This document shows, piece after piece, positions 55,229 to 63,899 of a stretch of DNA of 64,000 nt. The translations under genes and the position numbers were made by a program. The DNA is taken from NCBI RefSeq assembly GCF_019457475.1, contig NZ_CP080413.1, forward strand, positions 3,782,001 through 3,846,000. The letters are read 5' to 3'. Under the pieces are notes generated by a model. That model saw nothing but the letters and a program-made list of their open reading frames with translations. It did not search any database and was not told the DNA's origin. Source of the DNA: Shewanella acanthi (GTDB lineage Bacteria > Pseudomonadota > Gammaproteobacteria > Enterobacterales > Shewanellaceae). Every line of letters begins with the position of its first letter. The first letter of the stretch is position 1.

Positions 55229-58081
55229 ATGCGATTAACCCGCAAAACAGACCAAGTTGTTGAGTCCAAAGTGGCCGCACTAGGTCTTAATCGTCGCCAA
55301 TTCTTAAAATCGGCAGGTCTTGCCACTGGTGGAATTGCAGCAGCTTCAATGCTGGGTACAGGCATGATGCGTAAAGCACAGGCCAATGAGCATATTCCCC
55401 ATAACGCCCCCACTGAAATCAAACGTACCGTATGTTCTCACTGCGCAGTAGGCTGCGGTATCTATGCTGAAGTACAAAACGGGGTGTGGACTGGTCAAGA
55501 ACCTGCTTTCGACCATCCATTCAACCAAGGCGGTCATTGTGCAAAAGGTGCCGCACTGCGTGAACACGGCCACGGTGAAAAACGCCTGAAATACCCAATG
55601 AAGTTAGAAGGCGGTAAGTGGAAAAAGCTCTCTTGGGAACAAGCGATCAACGAAGTGGGCGATAAGATGACTGCGATTCGTCAAGAATCAGGTCCTGACT
55701 CTGTCTACTTTATGGGTAGTGCTAAGTTCTCTAACGAACAAGCGTATTTATACCGTAAATTCGCGGCAATGTGGGGTACGAACAACGTCGACCACTCTGC
55801 CCGTATTTGTCACTCTACCACTGTAGCTGGTGTTGCTAACACTTGGGGCTACGGTGCGCAAACCAACTCCCTTAACGATATCCGCAACACTAAGTGCATC
55901 ATGTTCGTGGGTTCAAACCCAAGTGAAGCCCACCCTGTTGCCATGCAGCACATTCTGGTAGCTAAAGAACGTGGCGCGAAAGTTATCGTAGTTGACCCTC
56001 GTTTCACCCGTACTGCAGCTAAGTCTGACGAGTACGTGCATATCCGCCCAGGCACCGACATTCCATTCATCTATGGTCTGCTATGGCACATCTTCGAAAA
56101 CGGCTGGGAAGATAAACAATTCATCAATCAACGTGTATACGGCATGGAACGTATCCGTGAGGAAGTGAAAAAGTACACCCCAGAGGAAGTAGAGAACGTT
56201 GCTGGCGTGCCTAAGGAACAAATGTTCCGCATCGCCAAAATGTTAGCTGAGACAAAACCAGGCACCATCGTTTGGTGTATGGGTGGTACTCAGCACCACG
56301 TGGGTAACGCTAACACCCGTTCTTACTGTATTTTACAGTTAGCACTGGGCAACATGGGCGTTTCAGGCGGCGGGACTAACATTTTCCGTGGTCACGATAA
56401 CGTGCAAGGTGCAACCGACTTCGGTTTGTTATTCGATAACTTACCTGGTTACTACGGCTTAACCTCTGGTGCTTGGGCTCACTGGTCTAGCGTATGGGAC
56501 TTAGATCCAAAATGGGTTGCATCTCGTTTCGACCAAGGCGAATACCTCGGCCAAAACCCACAAACCTCAACGGGTATTCCTTGTTCTCGCTGGCACGACG
56601 GTGTACTCGAAGATAAAACCAAGATTGCACAAAAGGATAACATCCGTCTGGCGTTCTTCTGGGGTCAGTCAGTTAACACCGAAACCCGTGGTCGCGAAGT
56701 ACGTGAAGCCCTGAACAAGTTAGACACTGTGGTGGTGGTAGATCCATTCCCAACTATGGCTGGTGTAATGCATACTCGTACCGATGGTGTTTACTTACTG
56801 CCTGCGGCAACTCAGTTCGAAACCTACGGTTCGTTATCCGCAACCAACCGCTCTGTGCAATGGCGTTCGAAAGTGATCGAGCCACTGTTCGAATCACTAC
56901 CAGACCACGTCATTATGTACAAGCTGGCGAAAAAACTGGGTATCGACAAGGAGTTCTGCAAGCACATTCAAGTGAATGGCGAAGAGCCATTAATTGAAGA
57001 TGTGACACGCGAATTTAACCGTGGTATGTGGACCGTCGGTTACACAGGTCAAAGCCCTGAGCGTCTGAAAATGCACCAAGAAAACTGGGGTACTTTCGAT
57101 GTGAACACGCTGACCGCACCCGGTGGCCCAGCGAAAGGTGAAGTTTACGGCTTACCTTGGCCATGTTGGGGCACGCCAGAAATGAAACACCCTGGCACTC
57201 AGATCCTTTACGACCAATCCAAAGAAGTAAAAGACGGTGGTGGCACCTTCCGTGCCCGTTATGGGGTAGAACACAACGGCGTGAACATCCTTGCCGAAGG
57301 TTCTTACTCAAAAGGCAGCGAAATCCAAGACGGTTATCCTGAATTTACCGCCGACATGCTTAAGCAGCTCGGTTGGTGGGATGATTTAACCGAAGAAGAG
57401 AAAAAACTGGCCGATGGCAAAAACTGGAAGACTGACCTGTCTGGCGGTATTCAACGTGTCGCCATTAAACACGGTTGTATTCCATTTGGTAACGCGAAAG
57501 CACGTTGTATCGTATGGACTTTCCCAGATGATATCCCGCTGCACCGCGAGCCACTCTACACTCCTCGTCGTGACTTAGTCGCTAAGTACCCAACCTACGA
57601 AGACCGTATGGTTGCCCGTCTACCGACGCTGTATAAGTCAATTCAGGACAAGGACTTTACCCAAAGCTTCCCAATGACACTGACCTCTGGTCGTTTAGTG
57701 GAATACGAAGGTGGTGGTGAAGAATCCCGTTCTAACCCTTGGTTAGCCGAGCTACAACAGGAAATGTTTATCGAAATGAACCCTGCAGATGCTGCAGATC
57801 GCGGTATTCGTGACGGTGACAATGTCTTTGTACACAGCCCAGAAGGCGCCAAGATCACGGTTAAGGCAATGGTAACCCCACGGGTTATCGCTGGTGAGTG
57901 TTTTATGCCATACCACTTCGCAGGGATGTTCGAAGGTGAAAACCTTTCGAGCAAATACCCAGAAGGCACAGTACCTTATGTACTGGGTGAGTCGGCAAAC
58001 ACGATTCTAACCTACGGCTATGACGTTGTGACTCAGATGCAAGAAACTAAGTCCAGCCTTTGCCAAATTAGCAAAGCCTAA
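55229..58081 (+). CDS. fdhA: Formate dehydrogenase catalytic subunit (Cys type), operon 1
   Basis: The 950-residue molybdenum/tungsten-pterin enzyme starts at the ATG at 55229 (GAGGAG 8 bp upstream). A Tat signal LNRRQFLKSAG lies at 20-30. The 4Fe-4S ligands are Cys69, Cys72, Cys76 and Cys104 (CSHCAVGC, GGHC). The metal ligand region reads ARICHSTT with Cys194 then His195, codon TGT, where E. coli FdnG/FdhF has selenocysteine. It oxidises formate to CO2 in the periplasm. Forms a complex with FdhB and FdhC. Confidence 0.95.
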   Translation: MRLTRKTDQVVESKVAALGLNRRQFLKSAGLATGGIAAASMLGTGMMRKAQANEHIPHNAPTEIKRTVCSHCAVGCGIYAEVQNGVWTGQEPAFDHPFNQGGHCAKGAALREHGHGEKRLKYPMKLEGGKWKKLSWEQAINEVGDKMTAIRQESGPDSVYFMGSAKFSNEQAYLYRKFAAMWGTNNVDHSARICHSTTVAGVANTWGYGAQTNSLNDIRNTKCIMFVGSNPSEAHPVAMQHILVAKERGAKVIVVDPRFTRTAAKSDEYVHIRPGTDIPFIYGLLWHIFENGWEDKQFINQRVYGMERIREEVKKYTPEEVENVAGVPKEQMFRIAKMLAETKPGTIVWCMGGTQHHVGNANTRSYCILQLALGNMGVSGGGTNIFRGHDNVQGATDFGLLFDNLPGYYGLTSGAWAHWSSVWDLDPKWVASRFDQGEYLGQNPQTSTGIPCSRWHDGVLEDKTKIAQKDNIRLAFFWGQSVNTETRGREVREALNKLDTVVVVDPFPTMAGVMHTRTDGVYLLPAATQFETYGSLSATNRSVQWRSKVIEPLFESLPDHVIMYKLAKKLGIDKEFCKHIQVNGEEPLIEDVTREFNRGMWTVGYTGQSPERLKMHQENWGTFDVNTLTAPGGPAKGEVYGLPWPCWGTPEMKHPGTQILYDQSKEVKDGGGTFRARYGVEHNGVNILAEGSYSKGSEIQDGYPEFTADMLKQLGWWDDLTEEEKKLADGKNWKTDLSGGIQRVAIKHGCIPFGNAKARCIVWTFPDDIPLHREPLYTPRRDLVAKYPTYEDRMVARLPTLYKSIQDKDFTQSFPMTLTSGRLVEYEGGGEESRSNPWLAELQQEMFIEMNPADAADRGIRDGDNVFVHSPEGAKITVKAMVTPRVIAGECFMPYHFAGMFEGENLSSKYPEGTVPYVLGESANTILTYGYDVVTQMQETKSSLCQISKA

Positions 58082-58107
58082 CCTACTTGATGAGGAGATA
58101 AGCCATT

Positions 58108-58704
58108 ATGGCAGTCATGAAATTTCTATGTGACACCAAGCGCTGCATCGAGTGTAACGGTTGCGTCACTGCATGTAAAAACGAGAACGACTCCGCGCTT
58201 GAGTGGGGTATCCAGCGTCGCCGCGTGGTGACGATTAACGATGGTCAACCAGGCGAAGCATCTATTTCAGTGGCTTGTATGCACTGTACCGATGCGCCTT
58301 GCATGGCCGTATGTCCGGCAGATTGTTTCTACCGTACCGACGATGGCATTGTGCTGCACAACAAAGATACCTGTATCGGTTGTGGCTACTGCTTCTATGC
58401 GTGTCCGTTCGGTGCACCACAATTTCCGAAGAAAACCGCCTTTGGTAGCCGCGGAAAAATGGATAAGTGTACATTCTGTGCCGGTGGCCCAGAAGAAACC
58501 TTCTCTGAAGCCGAGCACAAAAAATACGGCGCAAACCGTATTGCTGAAGGCAAGTTACCAATGTGTGCAGAGCTTTGTTCGACTAAAGCACTGCTGGCGG
58601 GTGACGCGGAAGTGGTATCAAACATTTACCGTCAACGTATGGCAACACGAGGCAATCCTAACGTGATTTGGGGTTACAACCCAAAGACCGGTGAGATTAA
58701 CTAA
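58108..58704 (+). CDS. fdhB: Formate dehydrogenase iron-sulfur subunit, operon 1
   Basis: The 198-residue protein has four 4Fe-4S sets: CIECNGCVTACK, CMHCTDAPCMAVCP, CIGCGYCFYACP and CTFCAGG...CAELC. It has no signal peptide and probably travels with FdhA through Tat. It carries electrons from FdhA to FdhC. Starts 27 bp after fdhA. The first 60 residues are almost identical to the second copy at 63256. Confidence 0.95.
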   Translation: MAVMKFLCDTKRCIECNGCVTACKNENDSALEWGIQRRRVVTINDGQPGEASISVACMHCTDAPCMAVCPADCFYRTDDGIVLHNKDTCIGCGYCFYACPFGAPQFPKKTAFGSRGKMDKCTFCAGGPEETFSEAEHKKYGANRIAEGKLPMCAELCSTKALLAGDAEVVSNIYRQRMATRGNPNVIWGYNPKTGEIN

Positions 58705-58714
58705 GCAGAGCGAG

Positions 58715-58736
58715 GGTTAGGGAGCAATCCCTAACC
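58715..58736 (+). other. Hairpin between fdhB and fdhC, operon 1
   Basis: GGTTAGGGA (58715-58723), GCAA loop (58724-58727), TCCCTAACC (58728-58736): a perfect 9-bp stem with a GNRA-type tetraloop. No T-run follows, and the fdhC ribosome site AAGGAG lies just downstream. A positional equivalent with other sequence occurs at 63851. Confidence 0.75.
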
Positions 58737-58753
58737 TCCAGCAAGGAGTGACA

Positions 58754-59782
58754 ATGTTAAACAAACAGTTAAACAAATCACTGCGCAGTCTGTTTGCTCT
58801 GATGGTACTCGTGATGGGATTGGGTCTGGGTTCAGTAATGAGCGCAAGCCCGGTACAAGCTAGTGATCAGCAATCGAGTCAACAGCAGGCACAAGCGCAA
58901 ACCAGTGAGGCCGATTTATGGCGCGCGGTTAAGTCAGGTGAGACTGGCTCTACTACGGCTACAGGCGTCGAAACTGGAGTGTTGATTAACGTTGCCGGTA
59001 ACCAAGGTAAAGAACTGAGAAACGAATACATCACCCCGATTATGGCCCTTGCTGTAACAGGTGTATTTGGTGTTTTCCTGTTGTTTTATTTGGTGAATGG
59101 TCCTTCAAAACTTAGCCATGGCTTCTCCGGCAAAATGGTTGCACGTTGGACTAAAGCGGATATTTGGATCCACTGGATAATGGCAATCAGCTGTCTCGCA
59201 CTCATGTTTACTGGGTTAACCATTATACTCGGTAAGCATGTATTGCAGGATCTGCTCGGCCCTAGTCTTTGGGCTCCGCTAATCTATGGCAGTAAAACCG
59301 TGCACGATTGGGCCGGCCCCCTTTTCATCATGGCGTGGATTGTCTGTGTGGTGAAATGGATGCCACTACAAACCTTTAAGATGTACGATCTTAAATGGTT
59401 CTTAGTAGTGGGTGGCTATATCAACTTTGGCCCATTCAAAGGCAAACACCCTGACAGCGGTTTTGCTAACGCCGGTGAAAAAATGTGGTTCTGGACACTG
59501 ACCCTATTCGGGTTGTTTATCAGTGTGTCTGGCATCATGTTGGTGTTACCAGGACTAGATCTGCCGCGTGAAGCCTCTATGGGCGCCCTGCTGATCCACT
59601 CGGTTAGTGCCGTTATTCTGATTGCATTTACTATCGTGCATATCTGGATGGCGACCGTACTCAGTGAAGGCGGTATGGAATGTATGAAGTCTGGCTACTG
59701 TGATGAAAACTGGGCAATCCAGCATCACAACCTATGGTACGATGAAATCAAAGCCAACGGCAGCCTACGTTATAAAGACTAA
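58754..59782 (+). CDS. fdhC: Formate dehydrogenase cytochrome b subunit, operon 1
   Basis: The 342-residue protein starts at the ATG at 58754 (AAGGAG 5 bp upstream). It has a signal-type N-terminus (about 1-36), a Gln-rich periplasmic part with a DLWRAVKSG segment, then four membrane helices (about 95-330) with His residues (WIHWIMA, TVHDWAG, VHIWMA) as likely heme b ligands. It anchors FdhAB and passes electrons to menaquinone. Last gene of operon 1. Confidence 0.92.
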   Translation: MLNKQLNKSLRSLFALMVLVMGLGLGSVMSASPVQASDQQSSQQQAQAQTSEADLWRAVKSGETGSTTATGVETGVLINVAGNQGKELRNEYITPIMALAVTGVFGVFLLFYLVNGPSKLSHGFSGKMVARWTKADIWIHWIMAISCLALMFTGLTIILGKHVLQDLLGPSLWAPLIYGSKTVHDWAGPLFIMAWIVCVVKWMPLQTFKMYDLKWFLVVGGYINFGPFKGKHPDSGFANAGEKMWFWTLTLFGLFISVSGIMLVLPGLDLPREASMGALLIHSVSAVILIAFTIVHIWMATVLSEGGMECMKSGYCDENWAIQHHNLWYDEIKANGSLRYKD

Positions 59783-59800
59783 CCCCTGGTTTTTATGCTT

Positions 59801-59828
59801 AAAAACACCCCCTTTGTGGGGTGTTTTT
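59801..59828 (+). terminator. Intrinsic terminator after fdhC
   Basis: A perfect 11-bp stem (59801-59811 with 59818-59828), 6-nt loop and a run of seven T. It isolates operon 1 from operon 2. Confidence 0.93.
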
Positions 59829-60155
59829 TTATTTGCCCAAAATCAACAAAAACAATTAATTAACATCTATCATCTGAGGAATTACGCCCGTCTCTTGTCC
59901 AATGTATAAAACATTTCGCTAAAGCATGACCCAGTTAACGCTTTTGTAATTCAGCCTAACATTGCCTTGTCACAAACTGTTCTAGATCAATTCTGGTGCA
60001 GCTTTTTCCCTCTATATTGCCCTCACGCGCGAAGGCCCATGTAAATCCAAATGATTTTATTGGCTTTTTATATACAGCCTTCACTTTTTGATAACAAGTA
60101 CAACCATCTAAAAGTTGCGAAAAAATCAAACCTAAATCCTTATTCAGGAGTCAGC
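59829..60155 (+). other. Promoter region of the second fdh operon
   Basis: About 330 bp with no gene. It contains the FNR-type site at 59977-59990 and -10 at 60013-60018. No sigma-54 pattern (GG-N10-GC) occurs here, unlike operon 1. The predicted 5' leader is about 130 nt. Confidence 0.6.
59977..60018 (+). promoter_or_regulatory. FNR-type class II promoter of fdh operon 2
   Basis: CTGTTCTAGATCAA (59977-59990) matches TTGATN4ATCAA at 8 of 10 positions. TATATT (60013-60018) is a good -10; with start at about 60025 the site is centred at -41.5, the classic class II position. EtrA (Fnr) or Crp could bind. Confidence 0.6.
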
Positions 60156-60356
60156 ATGAAGCAACAACCTAGCGATTTATCTCGCCGTTCTTTGCTTAAA
60201 GCACTCACCGTCGGCAGCGCCTGTGGCGCTGTCATCGCCGCAACTGGCGTAAGTGCAGCACAAGCTAGTCAAGACAACAAGGTAACCAAACAAGATACCA
60301 AGGGTTATCGCGAAACCGCTCACGTTCAAAGCTATTACGATAGCTTGCGCGGCTAA
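60156..60356 (+). CDS. Tiny Tat-exported protein, second copy (FdhX-like)
   Basis: A 66-residue protein with CAGGAG 5 bp upstream. It begins MKQQPSDLSRRSLLKALTVG (twin arginines at about 10-11), followed by a mature part that ends GYRETAHVQSYYDSLRG. The tail shares YRETxH-x3-YYxSL with the first copy, while the middle has diverged. Encoded just before fdhA2. Confidence 0.85.
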   Translation: MKQQPSDLSRRSLLKALTVGSACGAVIAATGVSAAQASQDNKVTKQDTKGYRETAHVQSYYDSLRG

Positions 60357-60373
60357 TCTAGGAGAAGTCAGCG

Positions 60374-63226
60374 ATGAAATTAACTCGCAAGTCCGACGTC
60401 GCCCCTGTGGCAGACAAGCCGACGCTAGGCATTAGCCGTCGTCAATTTATGAAGCACGCAGGTATCGCTTCCGGTGGTATTGCTGCCGCTTCACTTATGG
60501 GTACTGGCATGATCCGCCGTGCCGAAGCCAAAGATGTACCTCATGATGCGCCTATTGAAGTTAAACGCACTATTTGTAGTGCCTGTGCGGTAGGTTGCGG
60601 TCTGTATGCCGAAGTACAAAATGGGGTATGGACGGGTCAAGAACCTGCTTTCGATCACCCATTCAACGCCGGTGGCCACTGTGCCAAAGGTGCTGCCCTG
60701 CGTGAGCATGGCCACGGTGAAAAACGCCTGAAATACCCAATGAAATTGGTTGATGGCAAGTGGAAAAAAATCTCTTGGGAAGATGCGATTAACGAAGTGG
60801 GCGATAAAATGCTCAACATTCGTCAAGAATCAGGCCCAGACTCTGTTTACTTTATGGGCAGTGCTAAGTTCTCAAACGAAGGCTGCTACATGTACCGCAA
60901 GTTCGCGGCAATGTGGGGAACCAACAACGTCGACCACTCAGCCCGTATTTGTCACTCTACCACGGTAGCCGGTGTTGCTAACACATGGGGTTACGGTGCG
61001 CAAACTAACTCATTCAACGACATTCAGAATGCCAATGCGATCTTCTTTATCGGTGCAAACCCCGCTGAAGCTCACCCAGTTGCAATGCAACACATTCTGA
61101 TAGCTAAAGAGAAAAACAACGCCAAAATCATCGTTGTTGACCCACGCTTCTCACGCACTGCGGCCCACTCTGATCTGCATTGCGCCATTCGCCCTGGTAC
61201 CGATATTCCGTTCATCTACGGTATGTTATGGCACATCTTCGAAAACGGTTGGGAAGATAAAACCTTTATCCAACAACGTGTATTCGAGATGGAAACCATC
61301 CGCGAAGAAGTGAAAAAATTTCCTCCGAAGGAAGTCGCAGACATTACAGGTGTTAGCGAAGAGTCTATCTACCAAGCTGCTAAATTAATGGCAGAAAACC
61401 GTCCCGGTACTGTGGTTTGGTGTATGGGAGGTACCCAACATCACGTAGGTAACGCGAACACCCGCGCCTACTGTATCCTGCAATTAGCCTTAGGCAACAT
61501 GGGTGTATCTGGCGGCGGTACTAATATTTTCCGTGGTCACGATAACGTACAAGGTGCGACTGACTTAGGTTTGTTATTCGATAACCTACCCGGTTACTAC
61601 GGTTTAACGTCAGCCGCTTGGACTCACTGGACCCACGTATGGGATCTAGACATGGAATGGATGAAGAGCCGCTTCGATCAAACGCCTTACCTAGGCAAAG
61701 ATCCCATGACCACCCCAGGCATCCCCTGTTCTCGCTGGCACGATGGTGTGTTAGAGGACAAGAGCAAACTGGCACAGAAAGACAACATCCGTATGGCGTT
61801 TTTCTGGGGTCAATCGGTCAACACTGAGACCCGTCAAACCGAAGTTCGCGACGCTCTAGACAAGATGGATACTGTAGTCGTAGTTGACCCATTCCCAACA
61901 ATGGCGGGTGTGATGCACCGTCGTAAGAATGGTGTTTACTTGCTGCCTGCAGCGACTCAATTTGAAACCTATGGTTCAGTCTCTAACTCTGGCCGTTCTC
62001 AACAATGGCGTGAGCAAGTTATCCAACCATTATTCGAGTCAAAAACCGACATCGAGATCATGTACCGTTTAGCGGAAAAAGTGGGGATTGCCGAGCAATA
62101 CACTAAACGCATCGCCAAAGAAAACGGCTTACCTGTTATCGAAGACATTACTCGCGAAATCAACCGCGGCATGTGGACCATCGGTATGACAGGTCAAAGC
62201 CCTGAGCGTATCAAGTTGCACACCCAAAACTGGGGCACCTTCAGCAACAAGACGCTCGAAGCTGCTGGCGGTCCTGCGAAGGGTGAAACCTACGGTCTCC
62301 CTTGGCCATGTTGGGGCACACCAGAAGCGAAACACCCTGGTACCCAAATTCTGTATAACCAATCAAAACACGTTAAAGACGGTGGTGGTAACTTCCGCGC
62401 CCGTTATGGTGTGGAATACAACGGTAAAAACCTACTGGCCGAAGGCTCTTTCTCTAAGGGCGCTGAAATCCAAGACGGTTACCCAGAATTCTCTGACAAA
62501 CTGCTCAAGCAACTCGGTTGGTGGGATGAACTGACTGCGGAAGAAAAAGCCGAAGCGGAAGGTAAAAACTGGAAGACTGACTTATCGGGCGGTATCGTTC
62601 GCGTGGCAATCAAGCACGGTTGTATTCCATTTGGTAACGCTAAAGCCCGTTGTATCGTTTGGACTTTCCCAGACCAAGTACCAGTTCACCGCGAGCCGTT
62701 ATACACAGCCCGTCGTGACTTAGTGGCTAAGTACCCAACCTACGACGATATGCAAGTGCACCGTCTACCCACGCTGTACAAGTCTATTCAAGAAAAAGAC
62801 ATGAGCGGCAAGTACCCATTAGTACTGACCTCTGGTCGTCTAGTTGAGTACGAAGGTGGTGGTGAAGAATCTCGTTCTAACCCATGGCTAGCTGAGCTTC
62901 AACAGGAAATGTTTGTTGAAATCAACCCAGCGGACGCAGCCGATCGCGGTATCCGCAATGGCGAAAACGTCTGGTTAGAGGGCGCCGAAGGTGGCCGCAT
63001 TAAAGTTCAAGCCTTAGTAACGCCACGCGTTAAACCGGGTGTGACCTTTATGCCATACCACTTTGCTGGTGTGATGCACGGTGAAAGCTTAGCGCCTAAC
63101 TATCCTGAGGGCACTGTGCCTTACGTTATCGGTGAATCCGCTAACACGGCACTGACCTATGGTTATGACCCTGTGACTCAAATGCAGGAAACCAAAGCGT
63201 CGCTCTGTCAGATCGTTAAAGCGTAA
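60374..63226 (+). CDS. fdhA2: Formate dehydrogenase catalytic subunit (Cys type), operon 2
   Basis: The 950-residue protein has the same length as FdhA. It has a Tat signal ISRRQFMKHAG (20-30), Cys68/71/75/103 for the cluster, and Cys193-His194 (ARICHSTT, codon TGT) instead of selenocysteine. Substitutions against FdhA cluster around the surface loops (for example residues 500-700). AGGAG lies upstream. It is a paralogue with its own promoter. Confidence 0.95.
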   Translation: MKLTRKSDVAPVADKPTLGISRRQFMKHAGIASGGIAAASLMGTGMIRRAEAKDVPHDAPIEVKRTICSACAVGCGLYAEVQNGVWTGQEPAFDHPFNAGGHCAKGAALREHGHGEKRLKYPMKLVDGKWKKISWEDAINEVGDKMLNIRQESGPDSVYFMGSAKFSNEGCYMYRKFAAMWGTNNVDHSARICHSTTVAGVANTWGYGAQTNSFNDIQNANAIFFIGANPAEAHPVAMQHILIAKEKNNAKIIVVDPRFSRTAAHSDLHCAIRPGTDIPFIYGMLWHIFENGWEDKTFIQQRVFEMETIREEVKKFPPKEVADITGVSEESIYQAAKLMAENRPGTVVWCMGGTQHHVGNANTRAYCILQLALGNMGVSGGGTNIFRGHDNVQGATDLGLLFDNLPGYYGLTSAAWTHWTHVWDLDMEWMKSRFDQTPYLGKDPMTTPGIPCSRWHDGVLEDKSKLAQKDNIRMAFFWGQSVNTETRQTEVRDALDKMDTVVVVDPFPTMAGVMHRRKNGVYLLPAATQFETYGSVSNSGRSQQWREQVIQPLFESKTDIEIMYRLAEKVGIAEQYTKRIAKENGLPVIEDITREINRGMWTIGMTGQSPERIKLHTQNWGTFSNKTLEAAGGPAKGETYGLPWPCWGTPEAKHPGTQILYNQSKHVKDGGGNFRARYGVEYNGKNLLAEGSFSKGAEIQDGYPEFSDKLLKQLGWWDELTAEEKAEAEGKNWKTDLSGGIVRVAIKHGCIPFGNAKARCIVWTFPDQVPVHREPLYTARRDLVAKYPTYDDMQVHRLPTLYKSIQEKDMSGKYPLVLTSGRLVEYEGGGEESRSNPWLAELQQEMFVEINPADAADRGIRNGENVWLEGAEGGRIKVQALVTPRVKPGVTFMPYHFAGVMHGESLAPNYPEGTVPYVIGESANTALTYGYDPVTQMQETKASLCQIVKA

Positions 63227-63255
63227 GTGCAGCTTAAGCTAGGAGAATTGCCACT

Positions 63256-63825
63256 ATGGCTACAATGAAATTTTTGTGTGACACCAAGCGCTGCATCGAA
63301 TGTAACGGCTGTGTCACTGCATGTAAAAACGAAAACGACTCCGCTCTCGAGTGGGGAATTCAACGTCGCCGCGTAGTCACCATCAACGATGGTCAACCCG
63401 GTGAAGCCTCAATCTCTGTTGCATGTATGCATTGCTCGGACGCGCCATGTATGGCGGTTTGCCCTGCAAATTGCTTCTACAAAACAGACGATGGCATTGT
63501 GTTGCACGACAAAGATGCCTGTATTGGCTGTGGTTACTGTCTATATGCTTGCCCGTTTGGCGCGCCGCAGTTTCCGAAAAAAGGTGCCTTTGGTAGCCGC
63601 GGTAAGATGGACAAATGTACCTTCTGTGCCGGCGGTCCTGAAGAAAACCACTCTGAGGCTGAGCGCGTGAAATACGGTGCTAACCGTATTGCCGAAGGCA
63701 AACTACCAATGTGTGCAGAGCTCTGTGCCACTAAAGCCCTGTTAGCGGGCGATGCCGAAGTTGTATCGAGCATCTTCCGCGAGCGTGTGGCTTACCGTGG
63801 TGCTAAAAACGCGGCTTGGAATTAA
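63256..63825 (+). CDS. fdhB2: Formate dehydrogenase iron-sulfur subunit, operon 2
   Basis: The 189-residue protein has the same four 4Fe-4S sets as FdhB (CIECNGCVTACK, CMHCSDAPCMAVCP, CIGCGYCLYACP, CTFCAGG...CAELC). The C-terminus is shorter by nine residues. Starts 29 bp after fdhA2. Confidence 0.95.
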   Translation: MATMKFLCDTKRCIECNGCVTACKNENDSALEWGIQRRRVVTINDGQPGEASISVACMHCSDAPCMAVCPANCFYKTDDGIVLHDKDACIGCGYCLYACPFGAPQFPKKGAFGSRGKMDKCTFCAGGPEENHSEAERVKYGANRIAEGKLPMCAELCATKALLAGDAEVVSSIFRERVAYRGAKNAAWN

Positions 63826-63850
63826 TTCAGGTCACAGGATCTGTCCACAG

Positions 63851-63884
63851 ACTTAGTGGTGTCTCCTCGCAGACACCACTAAGT
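63851..63884 (+). other. Hairpin between fdhB2 and fdhC2
   Basis: A perfect 14-bp stem, ACTTAGTGGTGTCT (63851-63864) with AGACACCACTAAGT (63871-63884), and a CCTCGC loop. No T-run follows; the GAGG ribosome site of the next gene begins 4 bp later. Same place as the hairpin in operon 1 but different in sequence. Confidence 0.85.
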
Positions 63885-63899
63885 GAGAGAGGATGTATG

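Noticed and set aside
58241..58666. A 141-codon plus-strand frame overlapping fdhB
   Set aside because: It is the wrong frame within fdhB, whose Cys motifs are intact in the annotated frame.
59829..60155. Sigma-54 promoter for the second fdh operon
   Set aside because: CTGGTGCAGCTTTTTC near 59990-60010 has GG but no GC 10 bp later, and the FNR-type arrangement is better.
55229..63226. Selenocysteine in FdhA or FdhA2
   Set aside because: The active-site codon is TGT in both; no TGA and no SECIS-like need.
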